This document shows, in pieces, positions 15,934 to 23,844 of a stretch of DNA of 39,075 nucleotides. The notes under the pieces were generated by a model, which was not told where the DNA came from, made no database searches, and was given only the letters and a program-made list of their open reading frames with translations. A program made the translations under genes and the position numbers. How positions within the stretch are numbered: the first letter of the stretch is position 1; the number at the start of each line of letters is the position of its first letter. Origin of the DNA: a virus; IMG/VR virus record IMGVR_UViG_3300037258_000113, positions 1 to 39,075 of that record, one strand, 5' to 3'.

Positions 15934-16904
15934 TAGGACGGGGCCGGCAGCGCGCCGGAGGTCTGCAGGCCGGTGATCTTGCCGTGCGCGGTCTGGATGC
16001 CGTACTCCAGGCCGATCTCCCCGTAGATCTGCGTCTTGTCACTGGACCCGGTCTTGGCCAGGGGCTCCTGGAACAGGAAGCCCTTGCCGGGAATCGACAG
16101 GAACCGCGGCGCCAGCTGCTCAGCCGAGCAGACCACGATGGTGTCGGTCGGCATGTACCGGTCGAGCATCACGTTCAGGGTGCCGAAGTCGGTGTCGATG
16201 GTGGTCAGGCTGACACCGCCGACGTTCCTGGTCTGCTCGTGGTACCGCATCTGGGTGACGAACAGGTAAGTCAGCCACCGCTTCTGGTAGCTGTTGGAGA
16301 TCAGGGTGGCCGTCTCCGACTCGGTGATGCCGCCGTTGTCGTACACCTGCTGCATGAGCGACAGCAGGAGGTCCTGGGTCGGCGGCGCCGAGTCCGCGAC
16401 CGCCGTCACGTTGGTGGTGATGGCGGCGAGGAGGCCGCGGGTCTTGCGTGCGGTCGTGTTGTCCGTCGGCTTGACGTAGGCGCCGTTGATGAAGGAGTAC
16501 TCGACGTCGCGGGCGATTTCCTTCAGCTTCTGGGCAACCTGCCAGTCCATCTCATCGGTCACCGGGTTGGGCTGGTCGTTATTCGTGCCGCTCTTGAGCC
16601 CGATGGCGGCCTGCTTCGTGTAGGAGACCTCCACGACTTCCTGGTGGATTTCCACCACGTTGGTGATGTTGGCGCGCACCCGGGCGTCCCCTGCGGGAGC
16701 CGCCGCGCCTTCCAGAGCCACATTCTGGCCAGGGTTGCGGAGGTCGTAAGACTCCCACTCGAATTCGGTGGAAGTCGCCTCACGGCCGCCGGTGAGGCCG
16801 CCGATCATGCTCAGCAGCGGCGTGTCAGACGGCGTGATCTGGAACAGCTCGCCGGTGTAGTTCGGCAGGTTGAAAGTGGTGCCCTGCCCGGTGATACCCG
16901 CCAT
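15933..16904 (-). CDS. Major capsid protein, SU10-type (DUF5309-like)
   Basis: 323 residues, ATG with GGAAGGAAG eight bases upstream. It carries the SU10 MCP pattern: LFQITPSDTPLLSMIGG near the start, then STEFEWESYDLRNPGQ, EEVVEVSYTK-like strands (HQEVVEVSYTKQ), an EYSFINGAY helix-strand, TTIDTDFGTLNVMLDRYMP and QEPLAKTGSSDK near the end. These are HK97-fold capsid proteins without a long delta domain; a separate scaffold gene precedes it. It forms the icosahedral shell. Confidence 0.88.
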   Translation of the reverse strand: MAGITGQGTTFNLPNYTGELFQITPSDTPLLSMIGGLTGGREATSTEFEWESYDLRNPGQNVALEGAAAPAGDARVRANITNVVEIHQEVVEVSYTKQAAIGLKSGTNNDQPNPVTDEMDWQVAQKLKEIARDVEYSFINGAYVKPTDNTTARKTRGLLAAITTNVTAVADSAPPTQDLLLSLMQQVYDNGGITESETATLISNSYQKRWLTYLFVTQMRYHEQTRNVGGVSLTTIDTDFGTLNVMLDRYMPTDTIVVCSAEQLAPRFLSIPGKGFLFQEPLAKTGSSDKTQIYGEIGLEYGIQTAHGKITGLQTSGALPAPS

Positions 16905-16943
16905 GGGGATCTTCCTTCCTGGTTACCGGGCAGATGCCCGTGA

Positions 16944-17636
16944 CTAGCTGGCAGCCGCCCGCGCTTCGGTTAGCTGCCGGTTCTTGAGCCGGATCGCGGC
17001 CTGCAGGTCGCCCTTCTTCTCCGCTTCGGCGATCTGCTGAGCGAGCGTCGGCTCAGAGTCGCTGCGTCCGCCCCCCTGAGACAGGTCGGGCTTGAGACCG
17101 CGGCGCTTGAGGTGAGGCTTGCGCTTCAGCAGGTCCGCCAGGTCCGCCTTGATGGTGTCGATGTCGATGTCCCCGTCACCGTCCGCGTACTTCCCGAGGT
17201 CGAGGAACGCCGCGGCGTCCTCGGGATCGGCGAACTCCCCGGCGAGCGCGCGGACTTCCGCAGCGGTAGCGCGCTTGGTCAGCGCCGTGATCCGGTCGGC
17301 CGAGTCGCGCTGCTGCTGCGCTAGCTTCTCCTCAGCGCTGGCGTCCTTGTCGGTGTACTCCTTGAGCTTCGCCGCGGTCTCGCGGTGCTTGCGCTCCGCT
17401 TCCTTCCGCGCCGCGCGCTCCTTGTCGAGGGCACGCTTCCCCGCATCGCCAAGATCGGCCTGGGCACCGTCCCCGCTGCCTGTTCCGTCACCCTCTCCGC
17501 CTTCGGCGTCCTCGTTCTCGCCTTCGCTGTCCGGAGCGCCCCCGAGGACAGGCCAGACGGGCCGGCCGGACGGCAGCACGCCGATCGCGGTGAGCCCGGT
17601 ATAGGGGTGGACGGGGAGGTCGTTCTGATCGAGCAT
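16944..17636 (-). CDS. Capsid scaffolding protein
   Basis: 230 residues, ATG with GGAAGGAAG upstream. A folded N-terminus (LPVHPYTGLTAIGVLPSGRPVWPVLGG) precedes an acidic Gly/Glu/Asp run (~37-65), then a long charged coiled coil (ALDKERAARKEAERKHRET), then a basic C-terminus (DLLKRKPHLKRRGLKPDL). This is the usual arrangement of siphovirus scaffolds, with a C-terminal helix that binds the capsid protein. A small CGGGC/GCCCG hairpin at 16927-16940 separates it from the capsid gene. Confidence 0.85.
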   Translation of the reverse strand: MLDQNDLPVHPYTGLTAIGVLPSGRPVWPVLGGAPDSEGENEDAEGGEGDGTGSGDGAQADLGDAGKRALDKERAARKEAERKHRETAAKLKEYTDKDASAEEKLAQQQRDSADRITALTKRATAAEVRALAGEFADPEDAAAFLDLGKYADGDGDIDIDTIKADLADLLKRKPHLKRRGLKPDLSQGGGRSDSEPTLAQQIAEAEKKGDLQAAIRLKNRQLTEARAAAS

Positions 17637-17674
17637 CGCGCTCTTCCTTCCGTTGAGCCAGCCATCGCGGCTGG

Positions 17675-18667
17675 TCAGATCACGTATCCGAAGCGCCTCA
17701 GCTGCCTCAGGATTTCCTCGCGGGACCAGTCCCCACGCGCGGCCTCATCGAAGATCTGCGCAGGAGTCAGCCGCGGCACGCGCGCACGGCCGTACCGGGC
17801 GCCGGGTGCACGCTGGTAGCCGGCAGCGCCGAGCCGCTTGCCTGCCAGCCCGCGGCGCGTCGTGCCCTCCGTCGTGACCTGGATATCGCGGCCCGGGCCC
17901 GCAGCGGTGGTCATGCTGCGGTGGGCGTTGATGACCTGGTTGATGTCAGCGCCGTGCTCGATGGCCTGGAGGTCACCGGCGGTGAGGCTCTTCGCCAGGG
18001 TGCCGGGGTCGCTGGCCTGCATCTGGGCGATGAGCTTCGCCGGGTCCTGCGGTGCCGCCGTGCCGACATCCGGCACCATCGTGCAGTCGCACTTCGGGTG
18101 CCTCTTGAAACCCGTCGAGTACCGGTAGACGCGTCCGGCGAGGATGATGCACCGGGCACACGACGGCAGGTTGACCCGGCGGATGTAGCCGTCGATCTCC
18201 GGCTGCGCGGTCATCGCCGCCTGGTCGGCGAGGCGCCCGGCGTCCTGCACCTGCGTGGCGACGATCGGCACGAGCCGGTTCATCCCGCGGATGAGCGCCG
18301 TGTCAGCCGTCATGCCGTCCGACAAGTCCCCGAACACGTCGATCAGCGGCGTCGTCAGCAGCGACCCCAGGTCCCGGCCATCGGACGCGACGCCGGCGAA
18401 CGCCGACGGGCTGACCCGCGCCACGGCGGCACTCCCCGCCTGGGCGCCCTCAAGGACACTGGCCACGTACCGGTCCGACATGGCCGCAGCCGCCCGCTGG
18501 TAGCCGGTCAGCGCCCTCAGCAGCCCGATGACGAGCTGCGTCCACGACTCGGAGATGTACGCCGGGTCGATCTGCCGCCACGACCGCTGCGCCGCGCTGG
18601 CCGCGGCTCCCGCGAGCAGGACTCGCTGCCGGTAGTGCGCGGCGGCCAGCGTGTCAGCGCCGGCCAT
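17675..18667 (-). CDS. MuF-like minor head protein
   Basis: 330 residues. It is helical to ~160, then a Cys/His cluster SCARCIILAGRVYRYS (C170, C173) and FKRHPKCDCTMVP (H190, C193, C195) that is characteristic of actinophage MuF / minor capsid proteins. The C-terminus includes GRDIQVTTEGTTRRG and a basic helix. It sits between portal and scaffold, and such proteins bind the portal and may be ejected with the DNA. The C-terminal region is not recognisable as a fused toxin or protease. Confidence 0.83.
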   Translation of the reverse strand: MAGADTLAAAHYRQRVLLAGAAASAAQRSWRQIDPAYISESWTQLVIGLLRALTGYQRAAAAMSDRYVASVLEGAQAGSAAVARVSPSAFAGVASDGRDLGSLLTTPLIDVFGDLSDGMTADTALIRGMNRLVPIVATQVQDAGRLADQAAMTAQPEIDGYIRRVNLPSCARCIILAGRVYRYSTGFKRHPKCDCTMVPDVGTAAPQDPAKLIAQMQASDPGTLAKSLTAGDLQAIEHGADINQVINAHRSMTTAAGPGRDIQVTTEGTTRRGLAGKRLGAAGYQRAPGARYGRARVPRLTPAQIFDEAARGDWSREEILRQLRRFGYVI

Positions 18668-20131
18668 CTAGACCTGCGTGGCGAGAGGGCGCGGCGCGAC
18701 AGCCGGGTCAGGCTGCGGCAGCGGCTTGCCGTCGTCGAGCCCTCCGGGCTTCGCGACGATCGCGGCGGCCGGGTCGAGCGCGGACAGCCGCATCGCCGGG
18801 TCCGCGAGCACGTCCTGCTTCTCCATGCGCTCGATCTGCACCGCGGTGTACCCGAGGTCCTCGCGGGTCTGCCGCAGCGGCGTGATCCCCGACTGGTACA
18901 GCTTCATCGACGCGTCAGCCTGCTCGGCCTTCGTCGGCGTGGCCGGGTTACGCCAGATCGTCTCCAGCTGCCGGCTCGCCGGGTTCCAGGCACCGGTCAT
19001 GACGAGCTCGGCGATGCGCATCGCCTGTTCCCAGGTGCCCCCGAATGACCGGGCCTTGCGCTCGCTGCGCTTGATCAGCCGGTTCAGGGACGCGACGATT
19101 GCCTGCGCGCTGGCGGGCTGGTCGGCTGCCTGCCCGAAGTAGTACGGCGGCAGCCCGGCCATCGACGCCACGAGCTGCGCCAGGCAGTTGATCGTGTTGT
19201 GGAAATTGGTCAGCTGGCTTTCGGGGAACTGGCCGACCGAAGCACCATCCTGCGCGCTCGCCGAGGTCGCCCAGACTTCGCCGGCGACCTGCTGCCACGT
19301 CTTCAGGGGACTGCCGTCGGGAGCGGCGAAGTCTGCCTTGTCGAAGCCCAAGGCATATCGCCGGGGCATCGCGTGAAACTCGGCGCTGACCATCATGTCC
19401 GTGGCGATCTTGTTCGCCGCGTCCGACAGCGGGAACACGTCGGCCAGCTCGGACACGCCGAGCGGGATCTTCAGACGCGGCCGGTTTACCAGCGGCACCA
19501 CCGGCACGACGCCGAGCATGTGATCGTCCTGGTCGATGACCGTCCAGCCGTCACCCTCGACCTGGTACCACGTCGTGCTGTTCGGCAGGTACAGCGTCGC
19601 GAACAGGCGCCGTTCCTCGCCGGGGATGGCGCCCTCAAAGTCGTACCAGCGGCGCAGAGCAGCACGCACCTGGCGTGTCCGCGGGTCGATGTCCGCCCAC
19701 ATCTCCAGAGGCGACTCCACCGTGATCCGCGGGAAATCCGTGCCAGGATCAGGCGCGCCGATGCAGACGAACGACCGGCGCATCGTCAGCGCGTCGATAT
19801 GACCCTGCTGCGACAGCTCGTCGAGCCGGTTGGCCTGCCACCAGTACCACAGCGTGTCATCGGCGTCCGGGTCATCTTTCCGCCGGAACCCCTCGACATC
19901 CAGGCGCTCCTCAACCGCGTCCACGACCATCCGCGGCCAGTTGATGACCACCTCGCGCATGCGGCCCTCGAACTGCGCGAGCAGCTCAGGGTGCATGTAC
20001 GTGAGTTTCTGCGTCCCCTCGTAATAGTCGTTGAGCATGCGCAGCCCGACACGCTCAGCTTCGAGCTCCGTCATCAGCCGGAGGGCCCACTGCTCCGGGG
20101 ACAGCCCGAGGCCGACCGCGGGGAACGCCAC
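18668..20131 (-). CDS. Portal protein (SPP1 gp6-like)
   Basis: 487 residues. The best start is GTG 20131-20129: GGAGGTGA lies five bases before it and contains the terminase stop; the GTG at 20140 is inside that SD and is unlikely. Family features are the N-terminal LNDYYEGTQKLTYM, the INWPRMVVDAVEERL segment, GVVPVVPLVNRP, and GLPPYYFGQ followed by the long helix with AQAIVASLNRLIKRSE. Twelve copies form the ring at the capsid vertex through which DNA enters. Confidence 0.93.
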   Translation of the reverse strand: MAFPAVGLGLSPEQWALRLMTELEAERVGLRMLNDYYEGTQKLTYMHPELLAQFEGRMREVVINWPRMVVDAVEERLDVEGFRRKDDPDADDTLWYWWQANRLDELSQQGHIDALTMRRSFVCIGAPDPGTDFPRITVESPLEMWADIDPRTRQVRAALRRWYDFEGAIPGEERRLFATLYLPNSTTWYQVEGDGWTVIDQDDHMLGVVPVVPLVNRPRLKIPLGVSELADVFPLSDAANKIATDMMVSAEFHAMPRRYALGFDKADFAAPDGSPLKTWQQVAGEVWATSASAQDGASVGQFPESQLTNFHNTINCLAQLVASMAGLPPYYFGQAADQPASAQAIVASLNRLIKRSERKARSFGGTWEQAMRIAELVMTGAWNPASRQLETIWRNPATPTKAEQADASMKLYQSGITPLRQTREDLGYTAVQIERMEKQDVLADPAMRLSALDPAAAIVAKPGGLDDGKPLPQPDPAVAPRPLATQV

Positions 20132-20136
20132 GCAGC

Positions 20137-21780
20137 TCACCTCCGGTAGATGGTCATCCTGGCTGGCTGCTGTTCTCTCATCTCGCCGGCGGCGAGAGCA
20201 TCCCCGGCAGCCTCATGGCAGAGGATCGACGACATGGCCATGTCGATTTTCTGGGCGTCCGACGGTTTGACCAGCACGTAAGGCGGGTTCTTCGGGTCGC
20301 CGCCGCCGCGCGCTGACTTCCTGGCGTTCCCGATGTGCTGCGCCGTGATCCGGCAGCCGTCGTGAGCGAACGTGCTGCCGGCCTTGGTGACATCGGTCGC
20401 CAGGCGCTGCGCCGCGGGATGCATGCGGCTGACCGAGCGGGTGTACCAGCGCAGGAAACGCCGGTCGCCGTACCGTTCCGCCCACTGGTCGATGGGGGTC
20501 TCCCAGAACGGCGGGTCGCAGTACGCGCGGGCCACGACGTAGCGGCTGACAATCTCCTCCATCGCCGCGTCGACCTCGAGCCGGGGGACCTGGCCGCCGA
20601 ACTGCGCCGGATCCCAGATGCACGCCAGCCGGTCCGGGCCGTAGACCGGCGTGAACTGGTATCCCTCGCGTGTCTCAGCCCGGATGCCCGTCCAGTCGTC
20701 AACGTCGGACCCGTCCATGCCAAGCACGATGACGGTGCCGTCAGGGACATCGCGAGGCGCGGCCCGCAGGTCCCACTTCGCCTGATCGAGGTAGGACCCG
20801 GTGCCGGGGACGATCTTGTTACCGAAGAACCGCTCGGCCTGGGCGCGGTCGCGCTCCATCAGCTCGGCCGCCTCAGCCTCGATCGCCGCCAGGTCAACAT
20901 GCACAGAGCCCCGGTACACGTACCGGTGTATCTGGTGGCGCTCACGGCGATCGCCATACGACAAATGTGCAGGCGGGGGCCGGTAAAACTTGAAAATGTC
21001 GGGCCGCTCCGACTGGAACGTCGACTGCGCGACCGAGTCCTCCGACGGATCCCAGCAGTTCGTCGTCTCCATCGAGCGGCCGCCCATGCCGGCCAGCCCG
21101 CGGCGCTGAGTCTCCGCCACCCGGCGCATCTTGTTCTGCTTCGTGTACAGGCCCGTCTCATCCTGCAGCGCGAACGTGATCGGGTTGCCGAGCCTGGCCA
21201 GGGCGCTGCTCGTCACGACATCGATCCGGCCGTCGTCACCGGGGAGGCGGATGAATTCCTCGCCGACGCGCATCTGGTCGGCCAGCGGGCCGCCCTTGAT
21301 CATCGCCTTCAGCGGCGCGTACACGTTGTCGACCTGGTCGACGGACGTGGCCAGAAGCTGGATCCGCGGTGTCGGCCACGGAACGGCCATCGGCTCGCCC
21401 GGCTCGTACTCGTACTCCCACCCGCAGCTGCACCCGTGGTCAGCGCACCGGTAAATCTCGCCGCCGCCGGCCCACCCGTCGAACACGGCGGGCCCGACAG
21501 CCTCGTTGGCGACGATCGTCGCCGACCAGGGACCTTTCCCCGTCTTCTGCGGGGCCACGATCTGCGATCGCCGGTGCCAGAACGCCGTCGCAAGCAGCCC
21601 GCGTGCCGCGTCAGGACGGATCCGGTAATGATTGACGGTCGACCAGAGCTGCCAGTCGTACATCTCCAGCGGGTCACCCTTGCGGAAGCCGTCAGGGATG
21701 ACGCAATGCGCCTCAATCCAGTCCGGGACGATCCACAGCGTCGGCCACGCGACGACGTACTCAGGCTCCCGCGTCGCCAT
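20137..21780 (-). CDS. Terminase large subunit
   Basis: 547 residues from ATG 21780; a TTG three codons upstream is in frame. The ATPase has a Walker A-like IVAPQKTGKGPWS (76-84) and Walker B ITFALQDETG (D207-E208). An inserted Cys cluster, RCADHGCSCGW (~111-121), is unusual and might bind metal. The nuclease half has VLGMDGSDVDDW (D356), AYCDPPFWETP (D422) and KIDMAMSSILCHEA. It drives DNA into the head and cuts concatemers. It overlaps the small subunit gene by 20 bases and the portal SD by its stop. Confidence 0.95.
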   Translation of the reverse strand: MATREPEYVVAWPTLWIVPDWIEAHCVIPDGFRKGDPLEMYDWQLWSTVNHYRIRPDAARGLLATAFWHRRSQIVAPQKTGKGPWSATIVANEAVGPAVFDGWAGGGEIYRCADHGCSCGWEYEYEPGEPMAVPWPTPRIQLLATSVDQVDNVYAPLKAMIKGGPLADQMRVGEEFIRLPGDDGRIDVVTSSALARLGNPITFALQDETGLYTKQNKMRRVAETQRRGLAGMGGRSMETTNCWDPSEDSVAQSTFQSERPDIFKFYRPPPAHLSYGDRRERHQIHRYVYRGSVHVDLAAIEAEAAELMERDRAQAERFFGNKIVPGTGSYLDQAKWDLRAAPRDVPDGTVIVLGMDGSDVDDWTGIRAETREGYQFTPVYGPDRLACIWDPAQFGGQVPRLEVDAAMEEIVSRYVVARAYCDPPFWETPIDQWAERYGDRRFLRWYTRSVSRMHPAAQRLATDVTKAGSTFAHDGCRITAQHIGNARKSARGGGDPKNPPYVLVKPSDAQKIDMAMSSILCHEAAGDALAAGEMREQQPARMTIYRR

Positions 21781-22246
21781 CAGGCGCAACCACGGTCAGG
21801 CGCGACCTCGCCGACGCGCGCCGCGCAGCTGCCGGCCGTGACGCGGCCGCCCGGGGTGCCGCTGGCCGCGCAGGCTCCAGGCGCCACCGGTTCCGCAGCA
21901 TCCCCTGCACGCTGAGGCCAAGGCTGTCGAGGTACTGGCGAACCACCTTCTGCAGCTCGATGCTCGCATCGGCTTTCTCGGCCCTGGCCAGATTGCGGGC
22001 GAACATCGCCACCTCGTACCGCTGGTCGAGCTGCTCCCACATCACACTCTGGGGACGGCGCCACAGCTCGAGCCACAGCTTGTGCTCTCGCTCCGTCTGC
22101 TCACTCAGCGGCCACGTCGGAGCGCGCCGCGCCCGGCCGTCAGCCGCCAGCATCGTCCAGCCGGCCACGTCGCCGCGGCGCCCGCGGCTGAGCGCCCCCG
22201 GATCTGGCGGAGGGCCTGAAACTGTGCGTGCACCACCACTCGGCAT
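21761..22246 (-). CDS. Terminase small subunit
   Basis: 161 residues, ATG with GGAGGTCAGC upstream. It has the actinophage small terminase pattern: PPPDPGALSRGRRG, a W..L.A.G.RRAPTWPL stretch, REHKLWLELWRRPQSVMWEQL, then RQYLDSLGLSVQGMLRNRW. The C-terminus (~125-161) is Ala/Arg-rich and basic, likely DNA-contacting. It recognises the packaging site and activates the large subunit. Confidence 0.88.
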   Translation of the reverse strand: MPSGGARTVSGPPPDPGALSRGRRGDVAGWTMLAADGRARRAPTWPLSEQTEREHKLWLELWRRPQSVMWEQLDQRYEVAMFARNLARAEKADASIELQKVVRQYLDSLGLSVQGMLRNRWRLEPARPAAPRAAASRPAAARRASARSRLTVVAPDGDAGA

Positions 22247-22430
22247 GACTGCTGACCTCCGGTAGCCGCATCGCGCGGCCGACAGTGATTACATCGCGTA
22301 ACCACGAAATGATCTTGAGCGGCTTTTGAACCTCGCGGACCGGCGCCAGCCCTCATGGGCGGTGTCGCGTGGGTCCGCGAGGGGGTTCCCTACCCACCCG
22401 CTAGGGAGTTTTGGTGACTGAGCGTGACGG
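22247..22430. other. 184-bp non-coding gap before the terminase genes; possible packaging site
   Basis: No plausible gene on either strand. It holds an inverted repeat CCTCGCGGAC (22331-22340) and GTCCGCGAGG (22373-22382) separated by 32 bases, plus a less GC-rich stretch at ~22285-22330. cos sites of HK97-like phages lie between the HNH nuclease and small terminase genes, which is this position. The cos role is inference; no cut site can be read. Confidence 0.4.
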
Positions 22431-22787
22431 TCACCTGCTTGCGTTCCATCCGCCGGGCTGAGCAGCGGCTGTCGACTGGTTGTGGCACTGCTCGCAGGTT
22501 CCGCGGCCGTAGCGCGGGTCGTCGGGGTCTGCGCCTGCTGCGACGAGCTCGCGGCGTGATCGAGGCCAGTGGTCTGCGACGGTTGACGGAGCCATCTTGC
22601 AGAGCACGCAAACTGGATCATGGCTGAGCACACCACGACGGAATCTGTGCTTGTGGGCCGCGCCGTATCCGCGTGCTGCGGGCGTGCCGCGCTGATGGTC
22701 GGCTTCGCGCCGGCACTCGTCGCAGCGTCCGCTGGTGGTGAGGTGCGGGCAGCCATCGCGGCTGCACACCGTGAGTGCGCGCGCCAT
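22431..22787 (-). CDS. HNH endonuclease
   Basis: 118 residues. Two Cys pairs (CSRDGC ... RCDEC) open the protein. The HNH core follows: DPVCVLCKMAP, the histidine in VADHWPRSRRELVAAG, and the closing CEQCHNQSTA. Nucleases of this type next to terminase genes act with the terminase in cos cleavage, as for HK97 gp74. The ATG at 22787 lies four bases after the stop of a 19-codon ORF; its own SD is weak. Confidence 0.88.
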   Translation of the reverse strand: MARALTVCSRDGCPHLTTSGRCDECRREADHQRGTPAARGYGAAHKHRFRRGVLSHDPVCVLCKMAPSTVADHWPRSRRELVAAGADPDDPRYGRGTCEQCHNQSTAAAQPGGWNASR

Positions 22788-22791
22788 TCGG

Positions 22792-22851
22792 TCAGTCGTC
22801 CTGTTGCAGGATGTCGTGAATGCGCTCGGCGGCTTCGCGGTCGCGTGACAT
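22792..22851 (-). CDS. Possible 19-residue miniprotein before the HNH gene
   Basis: ATG at 22851 to TGA at 22792 encodes MSRDREAAERIHDILQQDD, a charged amphipathic helix. It fits exactly into the 68-base gap between two genes and its stop lies four bases from the HNH start, as in a coupling leader. No good SD is visible. It may be a chance ORF. Confidence 0.35.
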   Translation of the reverse strand: MSRDREAAERIHDILQQDD

Positions 22852-22855
22852 CTGG

Positions 22856-23146
22856 CTATTTGCTGCGGCTCTTGCCGGTTCGCTTCGCGCGTCCGGACTT
22901 CGGCGTGGCGAGCTGGATGGACGGGTACTTGCGCTTGACGGCTGCACGGATCGTTGCCTGCTGTGCCGGCGTGGCGTTCTGGGCGGCTCGGCCGAGTGCG
23001 TCGCGTGCGTGCGCGGCGTCGTCGATCCGGTACTTCTTGCCGGGGAGGGCGAAGTCGGATGCTGGCATCGCGGCTCGCCCGCGCTTGGTGTTGCGCGTGG
23101 CGTTGGTCTTGGCGCTGAGCGGGGATCGGCGGCGTGGCGTGGCCAT
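22856..23146 (-). CDS. Small basic conserved phage protein (DUF6582-like)
   Basis: 96 residues. A basic N-terminus (RRRSPLSAKTNATRNTKRGR) precedes the conserved core DFALPGKKYRIDDAAHARDAL and a helix ending AAVKRKYPSI, then a Lys/Arg-rich tail. The LPG-x-Y-x-I-x-D-x-x-HAR pattern recurs in actinophage genes near HNH and capsid modules. The basic termini suggest nucleic-acid contact. The start overlaps the upstream stop (TGATG). Confidence 0.75.
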   Translation of the reverse strand: MATPRRRSPLSAKTNATRNTKRGRAAMPASDFALPGKKYRIDDAAHARDALGRAAQNATPAQQATIRAAVKRKYPSIQLATPKSGRAKRTGKSRSK

Positions 23147-23349
23147 CAGGAGCTGGTCTTCTTGCTGGCGCCGCGCTTCTTGCCGGTGCGCTTCTTGCCG
23201 ATGCCGTACTTGGCGTTCCAGGCGGGTGAGCCGAACTTGGGTGCGGTGCTCGCGCTGCCGGTGCTGCTCTTGGGGGTGCTGGTGGCGCTGCCGCTGCTCT
23301 TGGGGGTGCCGGGCTTGCGGGCTGCGGGCTTGCGCTTGGACATGGCCAT
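23146..23349 (-). CDS. Small Lys/Ser-rich basic protein
   Basis: 67 residues, ATG 23349 with GGGAGGTGA six bases upstream, one of the best SDs in the window; another ATG lies two codons in. The composition is mainly Lys, Ser, Thr, Pro, Gly and Ala, with repeats of TPKSSGSA and STPKSSTGSA and a C-terminal KYGIGKKRTGKKRG. It is disordered-like and histone-tail-like, so DNA binding or condensation is plausible. The strong SD and upstream hairpin suggest separately controlled, abundant expression. No family is recognised. Confidence 0.7.
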   Translation of the reverse strand: MAMSKRKPAARKPGTPKSSGSATSTPKSSTGSASTAPKFGSPAWNAKYGIGKKRTGKKRGASKKTSS

Positions 23350-23376
23350 CGTCTTGTCACCTCCCGGAAATGCGAA

Positions 23377-23412
23377 ATGCCCGCAGGGTGCCAGGGGGCT
23401 GCCTGCGGGCAT
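23377..23412 (-). terminator. 11-bp hairpin, candidate terminator or processing site
   Basis: ATGCCCGCAGG (23377-23387) pairs perfectly with CCTGCGGGCAT (23402-23412) across a 14-base loop. Leftward, the stem is followed by TTTCGCATTT, a weak U-rich tract. It sits between the early genes and the basic-protein/HNH/terminase block, so it could separate early from late transcription. Confidence 0.6.
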
Positions 23413-23427
23413 ACGGGGTCAAAGAGA

Positions 23428-23436
23428 TTATCCACA
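23428..23436 (+). promoter_or_regulatory. Perfect DnaA-box sequence
   Basis: TTATCCACA matches the classical DnaA box exactly (the common actinobacterial form is TTGTCCACA). It is in one of the few gene-free stretches (23350-23471). A single box is not an origin, and chance cannot be excluded. Confidence 0.35.
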
Positions 23437-23471
23437 GGCAGCCTGACGTGTGCAACTCCCGGTGAGCGGTT

Positions 23472-23625
23472 TCATGGTCTCGGCTTGCGGAGGCCGCGGA
23501 ATGGGCGCACGGCGAGGGTGCCGTCGGCGCGGCGGATGAGGACGTTGCGCGGGCCGCGTCCAGTCCACCAGCAGAAGGGTGACGGGTCGGCCGCGCTCGA
23601 TGTAGGTGCTTCCCTGCTGCATCAT
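23472..23625 (-). pseudogene. Small conserved phage gene split by a one-base frame change
   Basis: From ATG 23625 (AGGAAG eight bases upstream) frame one reads MMQQGSTYIERGRPVTLLL. It then continues as an implausible Arg/Pro/His-rich tail. The +1 frame from about 23568 reads WTGRGPRNVLIRRADGTL and then AVRPFRGLRKPRP to a TGA at 23472, which matches the GPRNVL...VRPFRGLR ending of short actinophage proteins. That second frame has no start codon of its own. So the natural ~52-residue product needs one base skipped near CTGCTGGTGGACTGG (23561-23575). It may be a real indel, a sequencing error or programmed shifting. Confidence 0.7.
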
Positions 23626-23637
23626 CTCCACCGCTTC

Positions 23638-23844
23638 CTAGCGTTCGATCTCGTGAGGTGCGATGCCATAGACGCCAGCGACGCTGATCACGTCCGGACA
23701 CGGCCAGTGTGAGAAGCATGTCCCGCATTGGCCGTTGAGGTTCCGCTGATGCCGGGCGATGATCTGGATGAAGGCGGTCAAAGCTCGACGAGAGCGTTCC
23801 GGGTCGCGGAGCACGGCATGCGCTCGAATGATCTGCGCACTCAA
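23638..23844 (-). CDS. Small Cys-containing phage protein
   Basis: 68 residues from TTG (23844-23842), which overlaps the upstream stop (TTGA); an AGG lies six bases before it. It is a long helix (AVLRDPERSRRALTAFIQIIARH) followed by CGTCFSHWPCP, a candidate Zn-binding CxxC...C, and VYGIAPHEIER. This layout recurs in short proteins of actinophage early regions. Function unknown. Confidence 0.72.
   Translation of the reverse strand: MSAQIIRAHAVLRDPERSRRALTAFIQIIARHQRNLNGQCGTCFSHWPCPDVISVAGVYGIAPHEIER

Noticed and set aside
20335-21915. 526-codon rightward open frame
   Set aside because: Complement of the large terminase gene, whose Walker and nuclease motifs are clear.
22289-22756. 155-codon leftward frame over the HNH gene and the terminase gap
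   Set aside because: Ser/Ala/Thr-rich shadow of the HNH gene; no SD and no family pattern.
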